Shown: positions 47,105 to 58,612, numbered from the stretch's first letter. The stretch: DNA of 64,000 nt from Acanthacorydalis orientalis (GCA_034766995.1 CM068314.1:662001-726000), one strand, 5' to 3'. The notes: generated by a model from the letters alone, not told the origin. Program-made: numbers and translations.

Positions 47105-47560
47105 CATTATCTAATTCTTCGGAACCCAAATGTTAATCTGAATCACGCATACCATTATTTGAATTTCTCTGTGCAAAACTAAATTTAAATACTGTAAATA
47201 ACTCGAATGTAGCAACTACGAGATCAGGAACTACAATAGATGCAGTATTCTCGACATTTCTTGATAAATTTCAGTCAAAACTTTTTATACCATATTTTAG
47301 TTATCATAAACCGATTGCCTTATTATTAGAATACTAACACAATTGAATCAGAATAAAATTATGTTTTTCATTATAACATGCCTTCTTTATATTATTAAAC
47401 ATATAATTTATAGCAATGCACTCTCTTCTCTATTTAATTATCGAATGTCTTATTTATATTATTAAATCTGTAATTGACAACAATCCTCCCTTCCCTACAT
47501 CTACATAAAAATGGAGAAGTTTCACTTCTATCGTGTGTACATGAGAGCGCGCACGCCCGT
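47105..47560 (+). mobile_element. Helentron-like element, 3' fragment
   Basis: Plus-strand relative of 5562-5960: the C-terminal part of the endonuclease (47161-47337), then ATAACATGCCTTCTTTATAT, CAATCCTCCCTTCCCTACA, the GAAGTTTCACTTC hairpin and the GCGCACGCCCGTTTTTT end. It is truncated upstream. Confidence 0.6.
47161..47337 (+). pseudogene. endonuclease C-terminal fragment
   Basis: Fifty-eight open codons to a TAA show EFLCAKLNLNTVNNS, TTRSGTTIDAVF and FIPYFSYHKPI. These are the target-discrimination and C-terminal motifs of the same endonuclease fold as at 5784-6558. Just upstream, in another frame, RNPNVNLN looks like a degenerate GDFN motif, so a frameshift lies at about 47150. It is non-functional. 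Confidence 0.6.
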
Positions 47561-48227
47561 TTTTTCAAACATCTTAGTTTTGTTTGCGCCACCATGTATT
47601 ACAATTAATTCAATCGTCCATTCTTCTCTTTCTATGTACGTTGCGACGTCCGAATCCGAAACATCTACACAACCTGTCGATAAAACCTTCTCGCCGATCG
47701 AAATATGCACACAATGGGCCATTAGCCGAACCTGCGATTAATACAGCTGTCCACGTATGGAACATCGGACGATTCTCTAATTACGGTGAAACGTTTCTCG
47801 AGCGCTACGTCGCTGATTACGTGCGCTCGTTACAAAACGATCTGTCGAAACGACCGTGTATATTCTAATTAGTGAACGTGGAACAAAATAAATAACACAA
47901 GCGCGCACGCACACACACATGTGCATGTGTACACACACCGCACACATACTCGACTGTAATGAAATTTGCGACTCGGTGTTCTTTACTGTTCGTTCAATTA
48001 GCACGGAACGCGGAACAAACTGCACTCGAAGAAATTCGAATCGAACGGGACCGACATTGCTCGCATGCTGGGCGGTTGTGACGCGGCGGTTCAGTCACCG
48101 GCAGCGGACACAAACATGATTGTTGTTGTTCGAGATGTGCTCGTCGGACTTGAAAATTGTATCGTGCGCGCGAGGATCGCCATTTATCTCTGCGTGTCTC
48201 GATAAAAATATCCATTACTCTTTAGGG
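47561..48227. other. intergenic stretch with a CpG-rich part
   Basis: A (CA)n-rich patch lies at 47900-47950 and CpG-rich sequence at about 47980-48180. No gene is recognised. Confidence 0.35.
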
Positions 48228-48300
48228 CAGGGGTTCTCGAAGGGAGCCACAGATGAAAATCACGTCGAATAAAGGGCCACAGAGAGAACTGAGAAATGAA
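48228..48300 (+). mobile_element. possible hAT-type terminal sequence
   Basis: CAGGGGTTCTCGAAGGGAGCC followed by GGGCCACAG resembles the CAGGGGTTCTCAA ends of hAT transposons. A partly matching opposite end (GAGGAACCCCTA) lies at about 49126-49137, but the flanking 8-mers do not match, so the pairing is unproven. Confidence 0.3.
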
Positions 48301-48905
48301 TAAAACAAATGACTGATCGAGAAAAAAAAACAGTAAAGAAAAAAGAAAACAGAGAAGTGTGACCATCGGCGGAATTTAAGGAACGCTCATAGAGGTACAG
48401 AACAACATAGCAGCCAAAACAACTTTCAGTCAAGAAAAGATCTCCTAATTCGAGAGTTGCCGACTTTCTTCTGTGCGGTTATCTTAAGGGAGGTGCCTAT
48501 GCCGACGATTATGGAACAGAAAAAGAAATAAATTATCGGTTAATGGGAAAATATACACACTGTAGACAATCTAAGATATTTTCAATAACAAACGATGAGA
48601 GATGAAGGAAACCAGAAACACGTTTGACGTTAATTGCATGTCTCTATACACACGCACACATTTGTTTATATGTTTGAATATACAAGAAAAAAAAATAATA
48701 ATGTACACATGTGTCCGACATCAGTACAACGAACACAATAGTCTCTGTGCCCACACAGCAGCGCAGATGTAACGGAATTTTTCATAGAAATTTCATAGAA
48801 CGCAAATTAAAATCATTTAAAACGCGACGACAGCCACTCAGGTAACTGAACTGTTAATTGTACGCTTTGAGAGAGGGCAATACGCACCTCTAAACACACA
48901 CGCAC

Positions 48906-48953
<48 letters not shown>

Positions 48954-49490
48954 GTGTGTGTTTTTCAGTAAGAAACAAGTTTACAAAACCGCAAATATCG
49001 TACGCGTTTAATTAGCAACATTTGACAATGTTTTTTATTATACGAAAGATCTTCCTTTCTCTCTCTTGCTCATATATATATACACATTTGTATATGTATA
49101 CATATTCTATTATAATTTTTTTTTTGAGGAACCCCTACCGTCCTCAGAAGACTCAAGATGCGTACCACCGTACAAGTTTTGAAAATCGGCCGTAACAATA
49201 AATATAGTCAAGTGTACAGATACTTTGCTGTCATGTTTTTCGGCCTTGTATTTACTTTCGTTGTTTTCTTAGAATTAAATTTAAATGTGCTATTTTGTTT
49301 AATAATATATTTGTGCAGACAATAGTGAATATTTTTCTTGAGTTTCATAAATACATTTATATAAATACGAAATAATTCAAATGTTTTGTCGTAAGTTGTG
49401 GCGCCGTTTACTTGATCCAGTTGCTGTAATGTTTCATTCTACGCATTCGTGAAATGTTTAGGGATGTGGAGAGCTTTTATTTCGAACAAG
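48301..49490. other. AT-rich stretch without a gene
   Basis: Holds the palindromic microsatellite at 48893-48961 and another short (TA)n near 49070. If the hAT-like ends at 48228 and 49137 belong together, the first ~840 bp would be a non-autonomous element. Nothing coding is seen. Confidence 0.35.
48893..48961. repeat. palindromic (AC)n(AT)n(GT)n microsatellite
   Basis: ACACACGCACACAAA, then about 38 bp of (TA)n, then TTTGTGTGTGTG. The whole tract is an almost perfect inverted repeat and could form a cruciform. Confidence 0.9.
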
Positions 49491-49670
49491 ATGGCGGCAC
49501 TTCCCCACTACCATCGCGATATGAGTGTCTACCTTGATGGAAATTTACCGAACACGTGGACTTGATGTGGAGGTAGCATTGGATACTTCTCACGCTCCCC
49601 AGACCGCACGATCATGGACTTTTTATCGGGATTCATCAAAGATAAAATTTATGACACAAAACTGCCATAA
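49491..49670 (+). pseudogene. DDE transposase fragment, Tc1/mariner-type
   Basis: Sixty codons with one internal TGA read HYHRDMSVYLDGNLPNTW, then CGGSIGYFSRSPDRTIMDF and GFIKDKIYDT. This matches the pattern H(Y/F)...V(R)-YL...PNRWIGRGG....SPDLTPLDFFLWG-IKD-VY known from arthropod transposases of the Tc1/mariner superfamily. The catalytic SPD segment is present, but a neighbouring Leu is replaced and the surrounding domain is lost. The sequence TTTGGGACGCCTGTATA near 49894-49910 resembles a CAGGGTGTCCCA-type terminal repeat and may be the element's 3' end. Confidence 0.55.
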
Positions 49671-50054
49671 GTTAATGAATTGCCATAAGTTAATGAAACC
49701 AAACCATTCGTTCTGTTTACGATTCCATTGCTGTACATTATCAGCAGTGTCTGGACCGGAACGGCCATCGATTCGAGCATCTGTGATAACAAAATAAAAT
49801 CTATGTCTGTCTTCTTTCGTTTCGAGTTCTAACCTCAGTTGTTTCTTAATAAATACTAAATTTATAATCATTCTCAAAGTGTGTATACATTTCTTTGGGA
49901 CGCCTGTATATACAGAGCGAGAGAGATGTATAGTATTTGGGTTTTAGCTAATTGGATAGATCGAAACTAATTATCTCGTTGTATTCATCACTCAGTTCAA
50001 TGTCATTCAACTTTATTAGTCATTTTAATAAATATCCTAATCATTTTTTATTGC

Positions 50055-50055
<1 letters not shown>

Positions 50056-50100
<45 letters not shown>

Positions 50101-50120
50101 ATACACACACACACACACAT
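50056..50120. repeat. (AT)n(AC)n compound microsatellite
   Basis: About 40 bp of AT followed by CCAT and about 18 bp of AC. Confidence 0.9.
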
Positions 50121-50435
50121 ATATGCCTGATTAAAGTGTGTAAAATCAGCATCAGATAGCTTGGATACTGTAAACAGCAGAACTCCAATCAAAAGAACTG
50201 TGTGTCGTACAAGCGTGTTGATGTTATGTGTGTGCACGCTGACTCACTCACTGTTTGTGTTTTTATGACGACGACGATAAGTCAGCAGCTGTGCCAGTAA
50301 GACCGGTAAATAAACACAGATAGAGCATACTTTTCGAAAATTCGTTCGTCGGTGTCCGATATGGCAATCGTACTTAATCTGTACATCTAAACAGATAAAA
50401 AATCAGGTAAATGTACTTCAGGTCCACACCACTTA

Positions 50436-50438
<3 letters not shown>

Positions 50439-50501
<63 letters not shown>
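50439..50501. repeat. (AT)n microsatellite
   Basis: About 62 bp of uninterrupted AT. Confidence 0.95.
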
Positions 50502-50503
<2 letters not shown>

Positions 50504-50582
50504 AATCCATGATGTCGTCGACTTATTTCTTTGATATGTTCATTGTTTCATTCGGTTACATGTGCATGCTTATAATTGACAA

Positions 50583-50635
50583 GTGGGCGAGCGTAGTGAG
50601 CTAAGTGAGCGTAGTAAGCGAGTAGGAGGCAAAGT
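50583..50635 (+). repeat. imperfect GAGCGTAGT minisatellite
   Basis: GGGCGAGCGTAGTGAGC is followed by TAAGTGAGCGTAGTAAGCGA, giving four to five ~9-10-bp units. Similar GAGCG strings occur near the ends of some DNA transposons; none is identified here. Confidence 0.6.
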
Positions 50636-51108
50636 CCCCTAGTTTAAACATAAAAAAAAATACCTAAGAACGAAACTATATACTACAGCGTTTATCCGAG
50701 CTGACGGAGCAAACACGTCTCGTCACTTTGTCCTGCGGATAAAGTGAGGACTAATGTAGGTTTTTGATATAAAAGTTTAACTCAATATCAGGGGAACTCT
50801 ATAACGAGTTGAGTAAAGATTTGAAATAATCCGTTGATAACGGATTTGGAAAATGAATTAGACAAGTGTCGATATGAATAGAGGAGAAGCGAAGTGAAAA
50901 TTAACCAGTGGATATGATACAGAATGAACACTTTTCCTATTTGTTCTTAACGTTTTCCGAATTTCAATGTGTAAAATATATTGTCTAGTTTTATTGAAAA
51001 CAAATAACATTATTTCATTGCGGATTTGTGAAACGTATCCCTTATTTGCACGTCTTCGATTTACACGGTACTTTTGGGGGAACCAATCTGCCGTGTAAAT
51101 CGATGGTT

Positions 51109-51111
<3 letters not shown>

Positions 51112-51153
<42 letters not shown>

Positions 51154-51179
51154 AACATATATATATATATATATGCGTA

Positions 51180-51217
<38 letters not shown>

Positions 51218-51219
51218 TA

Positions 51220-51261
<42 letters not shown>

Positions 51262-51353
51262 TATAATTATATATATATATATATATATGTGCATATATTT
51301 ATATATATATATATATATATATATGCATATATATATATATATATATATATATG
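51112..51353. repeat. long interrupted (TA)n microsatellite
   Basis: About 240 bp of TA dinucleotides broken by GCAAACA, GCGTATAAT and GCATATATT interruptions. GCGTATAATT occurs twice about 85 bp apart, so longer internal duplications are also present. Frames reading YIYIYI here are not genes. Confidence 0.95.
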
Positions 51354-52659
51354 CAAGCAGAAGTGGATGAATGTACGTTATATGAGTACCAGTAAGAATT
51401 CACTCGTGCATTCGAAATCTTCAGTGTCGAAATAGGGGCACGCGTGAAAGGAATCGATAGTAGTACATTTTTATTGTAAACTTTTGAAACGAAGACATGA
51501 TAAAACGAAGAAAGAAAGGAAAAAAAAACTCAACCTCGCACACATAGTAATCGAACAGTACGCGGCGCGAATGAAAGGAGAAAGATCTTGTAGAGTCGGC
51601 CAGAGTTCAAGTGCACCGGAACGCCGATCTCATTCGCTCCAGATATGTATGTGCATGCGTGTGTGTGTGTGTGTGTACATAAAACAGGTGTTTCTTCATT
51701 CACACGCGCGGATACAGATTCCGGATCTATTGTGTATCTGCTGCACGTCTGATCAATTCGTACCGAGCGAGTGCATCTCGGGCAGAATCGTCGACCGATA
51801 ATGGCTGTTTTTTAGGCCGACGTCCGTGCGTTCGGACGGGCTGCGTGCGTTTCGCATGTCTCCGAAATTACTTTCACGGACCTTACACGTCGACCACGAT
51901 CGTCTCATGTGCCATAAATCGATCACGAACTGTACAGACTGAGTTCGTTCACGGCACGATTGTTTTTTTTTTCTAAAAAATAATGCGACTAAAAATAATG
52001 ATGAGAGACTGGTTCTGTGCAATATTTCACAAGTTCAGCTATTCGGAATTGACTAATGTACTGTACCCTTCGATTGTTTTTAAATACGGAGTTATTGTTG
52101 TTATTTTGATTTTATTTATACATTTAATTTCTCCTTGGCGAAAGACCATTGGAACTGACTTGACTTATTTTGATTAAAGATATTTTATTTTGTTAAAACA
52201 ATTGCGTTTTAATTCTCGCCTACAAATTACGCAATTTCATATGTTACACCCAAATGTGTATATATATATATATATATATATACTCGTATATAGATAAATA
52301 GATGGATGTTAGTATGTCTATATAATATAATTCTAGCAGATAGAATATTTTTTGCAATCTAGTGTTTTATAAAGTTTTTTAAAGACATTTTTGATTATAT
52401 ATTATTCCGAAATTGCTAGTTTTAAGACAAAACAATTGAGAATAGTGTCGCCCCCTGTGTTTGAAAAATGTATGTGACAGATATAGTGGCAGCAAATAGT
52501 GTGCAGTCGTCACACACTCGAATAAAGTACAGTGATTTATTACACACGAGATATTATAAATAAACAATTAAAAACTAAATATATAGATTATCACGTTCCT
52601 GTCGAAATCATCCCACAGGTCACGTGTACCTAAATAAGGTACAGTATATTACAGGACAG
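51354..52659. other. intergenic stretch, nothing recognised
   Basis: A CpG-rich part lies at about 51540-51960, with a (GT)n near 51660. AT-rich sequence follows, with a short (TA)n at 52258-52282. No frame shows a domain. Confidence 0.4.
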
Positions 52660-53007
52660 AATATAAACAGCAGATTCGCCGGTTTTTTGAAAATTTTTCC
52701 CGGAAAACATGCAAGGGCATTAATAAAAATTACACTAACACAACACACTGCAGCCAAACCCCGAAAGCGGATAAATACCGGAACCGGTAAGGGCACCGCA
52801 TTAAATTCACACAACAAACCGGCCAAACTTGGCCCTGTACAATATTTAGTAACAATAAAATATATTTTTATTTTTAACAGTAGATTAGAACGCAATAGGG
52901 GTAGTTGGGTGTTAGTCGTGTGACAGTGCACCACGGCTGATCAACAATATAAACATTCAAATACAGTCCACTTTTTATTCCAATTATTATTTTTATTAGA
53001 ATTCGTT
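52660..53007 (+). repeat. ~330-bp dispersed repeat, copy 1
   Basis: Matches 62385-62712 in opposite orientation at roughly 88-90 percent by eye. It runs from CCGGTTTTTTGAAAA to GAATTCGTTAC and is followed immediately by (AC)n(AT)n, as is the other copy. A 60-70-codon frame is open in both copies, but most visible differences change amino acids, so selection on a protein is unlikely. The element class is unknown. Confidence 0.75.

Positions 53008-53060
<53 letters not shown>
53008..53060. repeat. (AC)n(AT)n compound microsatellite
   Basis: About 14 bp of AC followed by about 39 bp of AT, attached to the end of the ~330-bp repeat. Confidence 0.9.
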
Positions 53061-53066
<6 letters not shown>

Positions 53067-53274
53067 GATATATTATGTTGTAAATACCAATAAACAGTTT
53101 TTTCTTTCTATATTCCTTTCTATTCTCCGGTCAATGTTGACAGAGCACACACTAGTAAACAAATATTTAACACTGCATGTCACTAGATTACAACAAAAAA
53201 ATTAGTTAGTGCTTTATAAGTTTCGTAGAATATTGAATGTGGAGCCACTTTTTGCACAAAGCTTGTATATACGA

Positions 53275-53310
53275 TCCCTGGCCAAATTATTACACACACC
53301 CCAGTTCATT
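53275..53310 (+). mobile_element. possible Tc1-like terminal sequence
   Basis: CCTGGCCAAATTATTACACA resembles the (C/A)TGGCCAAAATTATT ends of Tc1-like transposons. No transposase or partner end is recognised, so the extent is unknown. Confidence 0.3.
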
Positions 53311-55608
53311 TACAGTTTACCGACTTCCCAGGACCAGCTTTTCAATGCGGCGCGCATAACTCAATTGTGATGATCCAGGCTGCGTTTCTAAATCTAAATT
53401 CTGTCCATTCAAGATTACATTTGACGTCGAAATTATCGGACATCAGCAGAACGCTCATCGCAGAGACATTCGAACATGAAAACGAACGCCAGGATCGGCG
53501 GAGAACGACGAAGAGAGAAAACGATACGATCTGTGAAATTCTTGCAGAAGATCAATTCATATAAATGGAAAATGGAATAAACAGAGGTTCTCACGCACCG
53601 TGTTCGATTCAGAACTCGATTCTATAGTGCGGACCGTCTCAGTTGACAAATCGCATTTGCACAGTCGATCGATCCGGTGCGTACGTTTCGCTTGACCGAC
53701 CGTGGGTTTATCAGAATGGAACGGAGATTATTGTAGCGATTCATTAAGTGTTTATATATATATATACACACTATGTGCCCATTACTAATAGACTTAATAA
53801 TCATAATACATAATGTTGAAGACTGATATTTATTTGTTTATCTATTAAAATCGCATTACTAACATGGTAATTCCAATTTTCAAAATTAATTTATTCAAAG
53901 GTACGGAAAACCGTGCCTTTAGTCAAAAGGGTCAATCTCATTAGGTCACATCCATTATTAAGTATCAAATCCAAAGAACTCTTAATTTATTGTATTGTAA
54001 ACTAATGACTGAGCCATTAGTATTATACAGTTTCGTATGTTATATTGAAAAGATGAAGAAAAAAACGCGCGTTGGTGCGTTTTTTTAACGCTCGTGCGAA
54101 CGAGGCGTAAGTCGGTAGCGTCACTCCCGCAGATCATCCATTTCGATATCATCTGTTCGCAGTTGACGGTTCTGTCGCACGGCTGTTGTTTGTCCTAAAC
54201 AAACGGGCGAACGGACACAGGCCGGCCGTGAAATCGTTACACGGACGCCGCCAGTACAGATTCCGACAGATGAAATCGATCGAGAGGATGGTCGTACCGC
54301 GATGGCCCATATGGTACACGTGTCGCCTTAACCATAAACAACATACGAACGATACACTGAACTGCGGTGACTTTAATAAAAAGTACTACTCGCTAAAGTA
54401 GCTACTCGCCGCTCTGATTCTGTTGTGACATTCAATACACTCTTTGGATAGTTATTGTTGTTATTTAGGATTCTAGGACTACAATGTACTCACATTCCTT
54501 CAGATATATACGATTGTTTGTGAGGAACAAACGATCATAGTTCAAATTACACAAAGTGTAAACGAGCGCCACCCGTAGAGGGACACACTTCTATCTAACC
54601 GTACCTTACTTGTCGCCGCTCTAGTAATAATAGCGTCTTCTACTAATCGAATTTTCATGGAAGTTGAATATTAAAAGATAGAATGTCGAGAGGATAGAAT
54701 AGAAAGAGATAGATTGTCGAGAGAAAATGTCAGAGAATAATAAAAGATGATAAATGTCGCACACTTGCACACATTTAACAATTCTCTTCGCTGATACATA
54801 TTTAGAATTCGCGCCGTATTGTGAAAAGCGTGGGAAGGGGTGTATCCGTTTATGGGTAGCGTCGCGTGTTGGCGGTGATTGTTATTAAAACGTTCGGCCA
54901 ACAAGCAAAGGCGGTACTGTTTTCAACGCCGTCGTTGCCAGGCCTGTATGCAAGACCGTGCAGAAAACAAAGCTGCGCATTATTCACGGATTGAATGAAC
55001 ATATGACTGTTGTCAGATTTTCGTAGATATAAGAGGATCCATCGCGAGGCAAGAATGACTTCCGTTCGTATAAACCGGCGCATGAAAAACAACGACAACA
55101 AAAGAGCGAACACACCTGGCGCTGTGTCCGAACGCGACCGACTACTACTGCTCTACAACGGGAGTTCTGTTTGTGAAATAACTGTCGCTTTAGGTCATTC
55201 GTTCGTTCGATCGATCGATCGATCGATCGACCGACCGATCCGTCGTCGTCGCAGCTCCATTCCGCGGTTTTATGTATGCTAAGAAATGCACGACAATGAA
55301 TCGATTAACTGATCTCTCGGACGATCGCTGAAAGAACCGTACGATCGGGCCGCCGTCGACGATACTCATTGAACTTTAGAGCACTGTCGAAACATCCGAT
55401 CTAAACACCGGTACAAACGCATTAAGAATTCGGGATCGATTTGAAGTGTCGTCGGCGGTTTTGTACGGCAAGGATCGGAAATGTATAAGACGACGTATTC
55501 CAGAAAAGTTCAAATATACAAAAAAAGTAATGTCGTTTTTTTCAGATCGAATAAACATAGCCATCTCGTTCATTGACGTGATTTATTACTACATAACCTA
55601 TGTACTAA
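53311..55608. other. intergenic stretch, nothing recognised
   Basis: Mixed composition with CpG-rich patches at about 54090-54340 and 54880-55280, and (GATC)n at about 55206-55230. Open frames are short and lack domains. Confidence 0.4.
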
Positions 55609-55664
55609 TTAACCCCTCAACCGTTTATGTCAAGTTAGTTATTGGGGATTTAAGGAGCGTCGAC

Positions 55665-55699
55665 AACGGAGGTCATTAGCGCCCATAATGACCTCCGTT
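55665..55699. repeat. 14-bp perfect hairpin in the piggyBac 5' end
   Basis: AACGGAGGTCATTA and TAATGACCTCCGTT are separated by GCGCCCA. Subterminal palindromes of this kind lie inside many piggyBac ends and may help transposase binding. Confidence 0.9.
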
Positions 55700-55970
55700 T
55701 ATATCTAGTACGCTCGTCAAGAAAAGATAGTACTTTTTTTGTTTAATGTAGAGTATACTCGTCATGTAGAAACGAAAATTCACTTTTGCTATTTATTGTA
55801 AAATTTAAGTAAAAAAAACATATATATTTGTAATTTCAGCACATTTTAGAATATTTCTAAGCAGTTTTCTCTCTGTTTCGTGAATCTTACGTCTGCTATC
55901 TAGAGAAGGTATTACAGGGCGTAATAGACACACTTGTGAAGTGAATAATGTTTCTATTTATCCTCCCAGA

Positions 55971-56640
55971 TGATTTTTTTTATTGATAGTGACGAAAATA
56001 CATCTTTACATCCAGGAAAACTGAAAGGAGCGACGATATTTGTAACGTCTTCTGATGAGGTTGAAGGAGATATAAAGAAGCGGTTTTACATACAAGTACA
56101 CAGAAAAGAATATCAGTAATTTCAACGTGTTCTGATCAAAGTAGTGATTAAGTTGAAGAAGGTAATACAAGTGCGGTTTTAAATACAAAGAAAAGAAAAA
56201 AAATCGGTAATTTCAACGTCTTTTGATTAAAGTGGTAATGATGATGAGAAGGTGATGGACCCGACAAAAAAATAAAAATTCAAATGTGCAATGGAATATC
56301 AAAGGTGGAGGAAAGCGAACACCATTTAAATTTAATGTTCGTCCTGGCCCGAATTTCACTATTCCCCATTCGTCAAAAACCGAATGTGTGTTCTATATGG
56401 AAATTTTTTTAGATTACGACTTACTGAACATAACAGTGAAGCAAACTAATTATTTATAAGCCGAGCAATATTTGGAAAGTCGCCTGAATTTGAAACGACA
56501 TTCAAGATTACAAAAATCGATGCCGACAGACAGTAATGAAATTTGTATGTACACCATCCTCATTTCATAACTCTCAACTTCCATTCAACGCACAGTAAAT
56601 ACGGCGTTGTATATGTAATCTCAACACAATAAAATAATTT
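55971..56640 (+). pseudogene. piggyBac transposase fragment
   Basis: The acidic N-terminus starts with ATG at about 55971 (FFIDSDENTS, then VTSSDEVEGD) and decays through three tandem ~80-91-bp units marked by ACGTCTTCTGAT (about 56045, 56125 and 56216). After breaks, a frame reads WNIKGGGKRTPFKFNV, then ECVFYMEIFLDYDLL, VKQTNYL, a stop, and LKRHSRLQKSMPTDSNEI. This is the start of the piggyBac DDE domain (pattern F---F---LL--IV-ETN...R..W-PT---E). The catalytic residues further on are missing. Confidence 0.6.
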
Positions 56641-57930
56641 TCGATTCTGATTTGATTACTGTTCGATATCATTGTACACACAGCTCGATAGAGTGGGCAT
56701 CGCTTCGCTTCAAAAACGTCCCAATGCGATTAATTAATTTGCAGCTTAGAGGGAAAAAAATATCCACGGTGTGGTGATAAATGTAAATCGAGCGAATGTA
56801 TTGTAACGTGCGAGAAGTGGCCGCGGCAACGGTATCTGCCGGAGGAATTAGCCGGGTCGTCAAACCATACGCCACTCCTTCAGATCGGCCGAGTGGTACA
56901 CATCGTCGTCACAGCGACACGTTCCTCGTTCCGTACATAAACCACACACACACACACAAATGTCACACGTCTCGAAGCCGTTGTACACACACGTGGCCGC
57001 CGGTTCAGTTAAGACCCGGTCGTGACGGGTCGTACGATCCATTTTTACGGTACGATACTGAGACACAAGAAGACAGTTCGAGTTGTTTGAATGAACAGGG
57101 TTTTCCGATTACGATGTAATTTTTCAACTTGAAATCAAACGCACAGTTCGAACCGAAATTGTTAGTTTCTTTACTGTAAATAATTGTTGAGGGGGAGGAG
57201 TATGCCGTTTATAAATTAAAAATAATATGAGCCGTTGTTTTTGAAAGTGGTGTGAGTCCATTTATTCATGCATTCAGATATTTAACGGTTTGCGTTCGAA
57301 TCAACTTAAAAGTATTGGCACGGGTAACGTTTTTAGAGCTATAAACTTGTTAAATTTCATTATGCATTAATAATTAATAAAAACGTTAAAGTAAAGGAAC
57401 GATTTTTTAGCTACAAATCGACTTGCACCACTTTCAATAATAACAAATGATTAAAAATATAAATAATAGCAATGTTAAATTTATATTTTAAATGAAGTTG
57501 GCTTTTCTGAAATGTATTTTTTAGTGTAAAAAATAATAATTAAAATGAAGACATGTAAGTGAACGAATGATCGAGTTTATTAGGAAATAATTCCAGTTAT
57601 AATGAATTTATCAGTAAACAAGTATGAGAAGTAAATTAGGTCGTTGAGATAACTAATGATAACAAACTTATTGATATTTCAATCTTACTTCTCCTTTACA
57701 CTCGGCACAGTGAAGTATTTATGGCGAATGGGAGGTGTGTAAGGCAGTAAACTCATCGTATCTCTATATTTCTCTCTTGTTATACGTCTTGAAGTTGTGT
57801 ATACAGTGGTAACATAGTAATTTTGCTAAAAATTTTAGGCCTTCGTCGTTTTCCAAATAAATCAAGAACTTTAAATTGCGCATTTTCTTCCATAGATATT
57901 TTATAGATAATTTTGTGCGGTTCTATTCGT
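56641..57930. other. intergenic stretch with a CpG-rich part
   Basis: CpG-rich at about 56800-57070, including (CA)n at 56943-56960. AT-rich sequence follows to 57930. No domain is seen. Confidence 0.4.
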
Positions 57931-57937
57931 TGATCTG

Positions 57938-58612
57938 ACTACTGAAGAGCTACAGGAGTTAAGAAGAGAGCAGGAAAAAGAAAAGGATGTGGAAAAAAGC
58001 AAATGTCTTCAGAGACCGAAGAAGATATCAAAAAAAAGAAACCATTAAGACAAATGACGTAAAAAATCTTGCAACACTGGAGCAAATTAAGAGAAACGGT
58101 TAGTTGTGTTGTTCTACTATCTCATCGATGTCTGCTTCCTTGACTTCTAAGTGCATAGTATTGGCCAAGGAAACAACCGTATCTATAGTAATGTCAGGTT
58201 CGCTTTCAAGCCTTTGTAAGTCCTTTTCTCGGACGCAGTCGGACAATAGTTTTTTCCATGCTAATTTTAATGTTCTCACAGAAACGCCTTCCCATGCTCG
58301 ATTAATAAGTCGCAAACAATGAAGAATATTGAAATGATTTTTTCAAAAATCCATGAGAGTTAATTCTGTGTCGGTCGTAATTTCGAAACATTTTTGTAAA
58401 AGAACTTTGATATACAGTCGTTTGAAGTTGGCAATAACCATATTGTGATCCATTGGCTGTAAGAACGATCTAATATCAGGAGGCAAGAATTTAATTTTGA
58501 TAAAATTAAACTTTTCGTTCAAATCTTCTTCCAACTGTGGTCGATGTGCTGGATTAATGTCCATCACAAGAAGAACTTTTTCAGGTAAACCCTTCCGTTG
58601 TAGATACAAAAA
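57938..58612. mobile_element. Tigger/pogo element remnant with inverted tail
   Basis: The minus strand (58609-58100) carries the transposase core and C-terminal part. The plus strand at about 57944-58020 carries what reads as the following tail (LTTEELQELRREQEKEKD). The two are therefore in opposite orientation, with a junction near 58095. Confidence 0.6.
58100..58609 (-). pseudogene. Tigger/pogo-type transposase fragment
   Basis: The conceptual protein reads LPEKVLLVMDINPAHRP, then FLPPDIRSFLQPMDHNMV, FKRLY, a single TGA at 58343-58345 in a position usually occupied by Trp, then NHFNILHCLRLINRAWEGVS and LKLAWKKLLSD. These are the D-N--H core, the LPP-T-S-LQPMD---I segment and the C-terminal helices of Tigger/jerky-type DDE transposases. 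The frame is identical on both sides of the stop. The N-terminal DNA-binding part is missing; the fragment begins about 40 bp from the mariner at 58651. Confidence 0.7.

Larger units (their letters stand above)
49671..51110. other. microsatellite-rich stretch without a gene
   Basis: (TA)n at 50056-50098 is followed by (CA)n to about 50120. (AT)n fills 50439-50501. An imperfect GAGCGTAGT-type minisatellite is at about 50583-50635. Nothing coding is recognised. Confidence 0.5.
55609..56640 (+). mobile_element. piggyBac element 2, 5' part
   Basis: A TTAA target (55609-55612) is followed by CCCCTCAACCGTTTATGTC and a perfect subterminal hairpin (14-bp arms at 55665-55678 and 55686-55699, 7-nt loop), a layout typical of piggyBac 5' ends. 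A transposase-like frame begins at about 55971 and breaks up by about 56560. No 3' end is recognised. Confidence 0.65.

Noticed and set aside
48228..49137. A complete ~910-bp non-autonomous hAT element
   Set aside because: The two putative ends are only partly inverse to each other, and the adjacent 8-bp sequences (CTTTAGGG and CCGTCCTC) do not match as a target duplication.
49525..49797. 90-codon plus-strand frame over the DDE fragment
   Set aside because: It is a different frame from the one showing transposase motifs (49491-49670).
51028..51435. 135- and 98-codon YIYIYI frames
   Set aside because: Translation of a (TA)n microsatellite.
52624..52923. 99-codon frame conserved in the inverted copy at 62467-62688
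   Set aside because: The frame is shared because the DNA repeat is shared; most differences between copies change amino acids, so there is no sign of selection on a protein.
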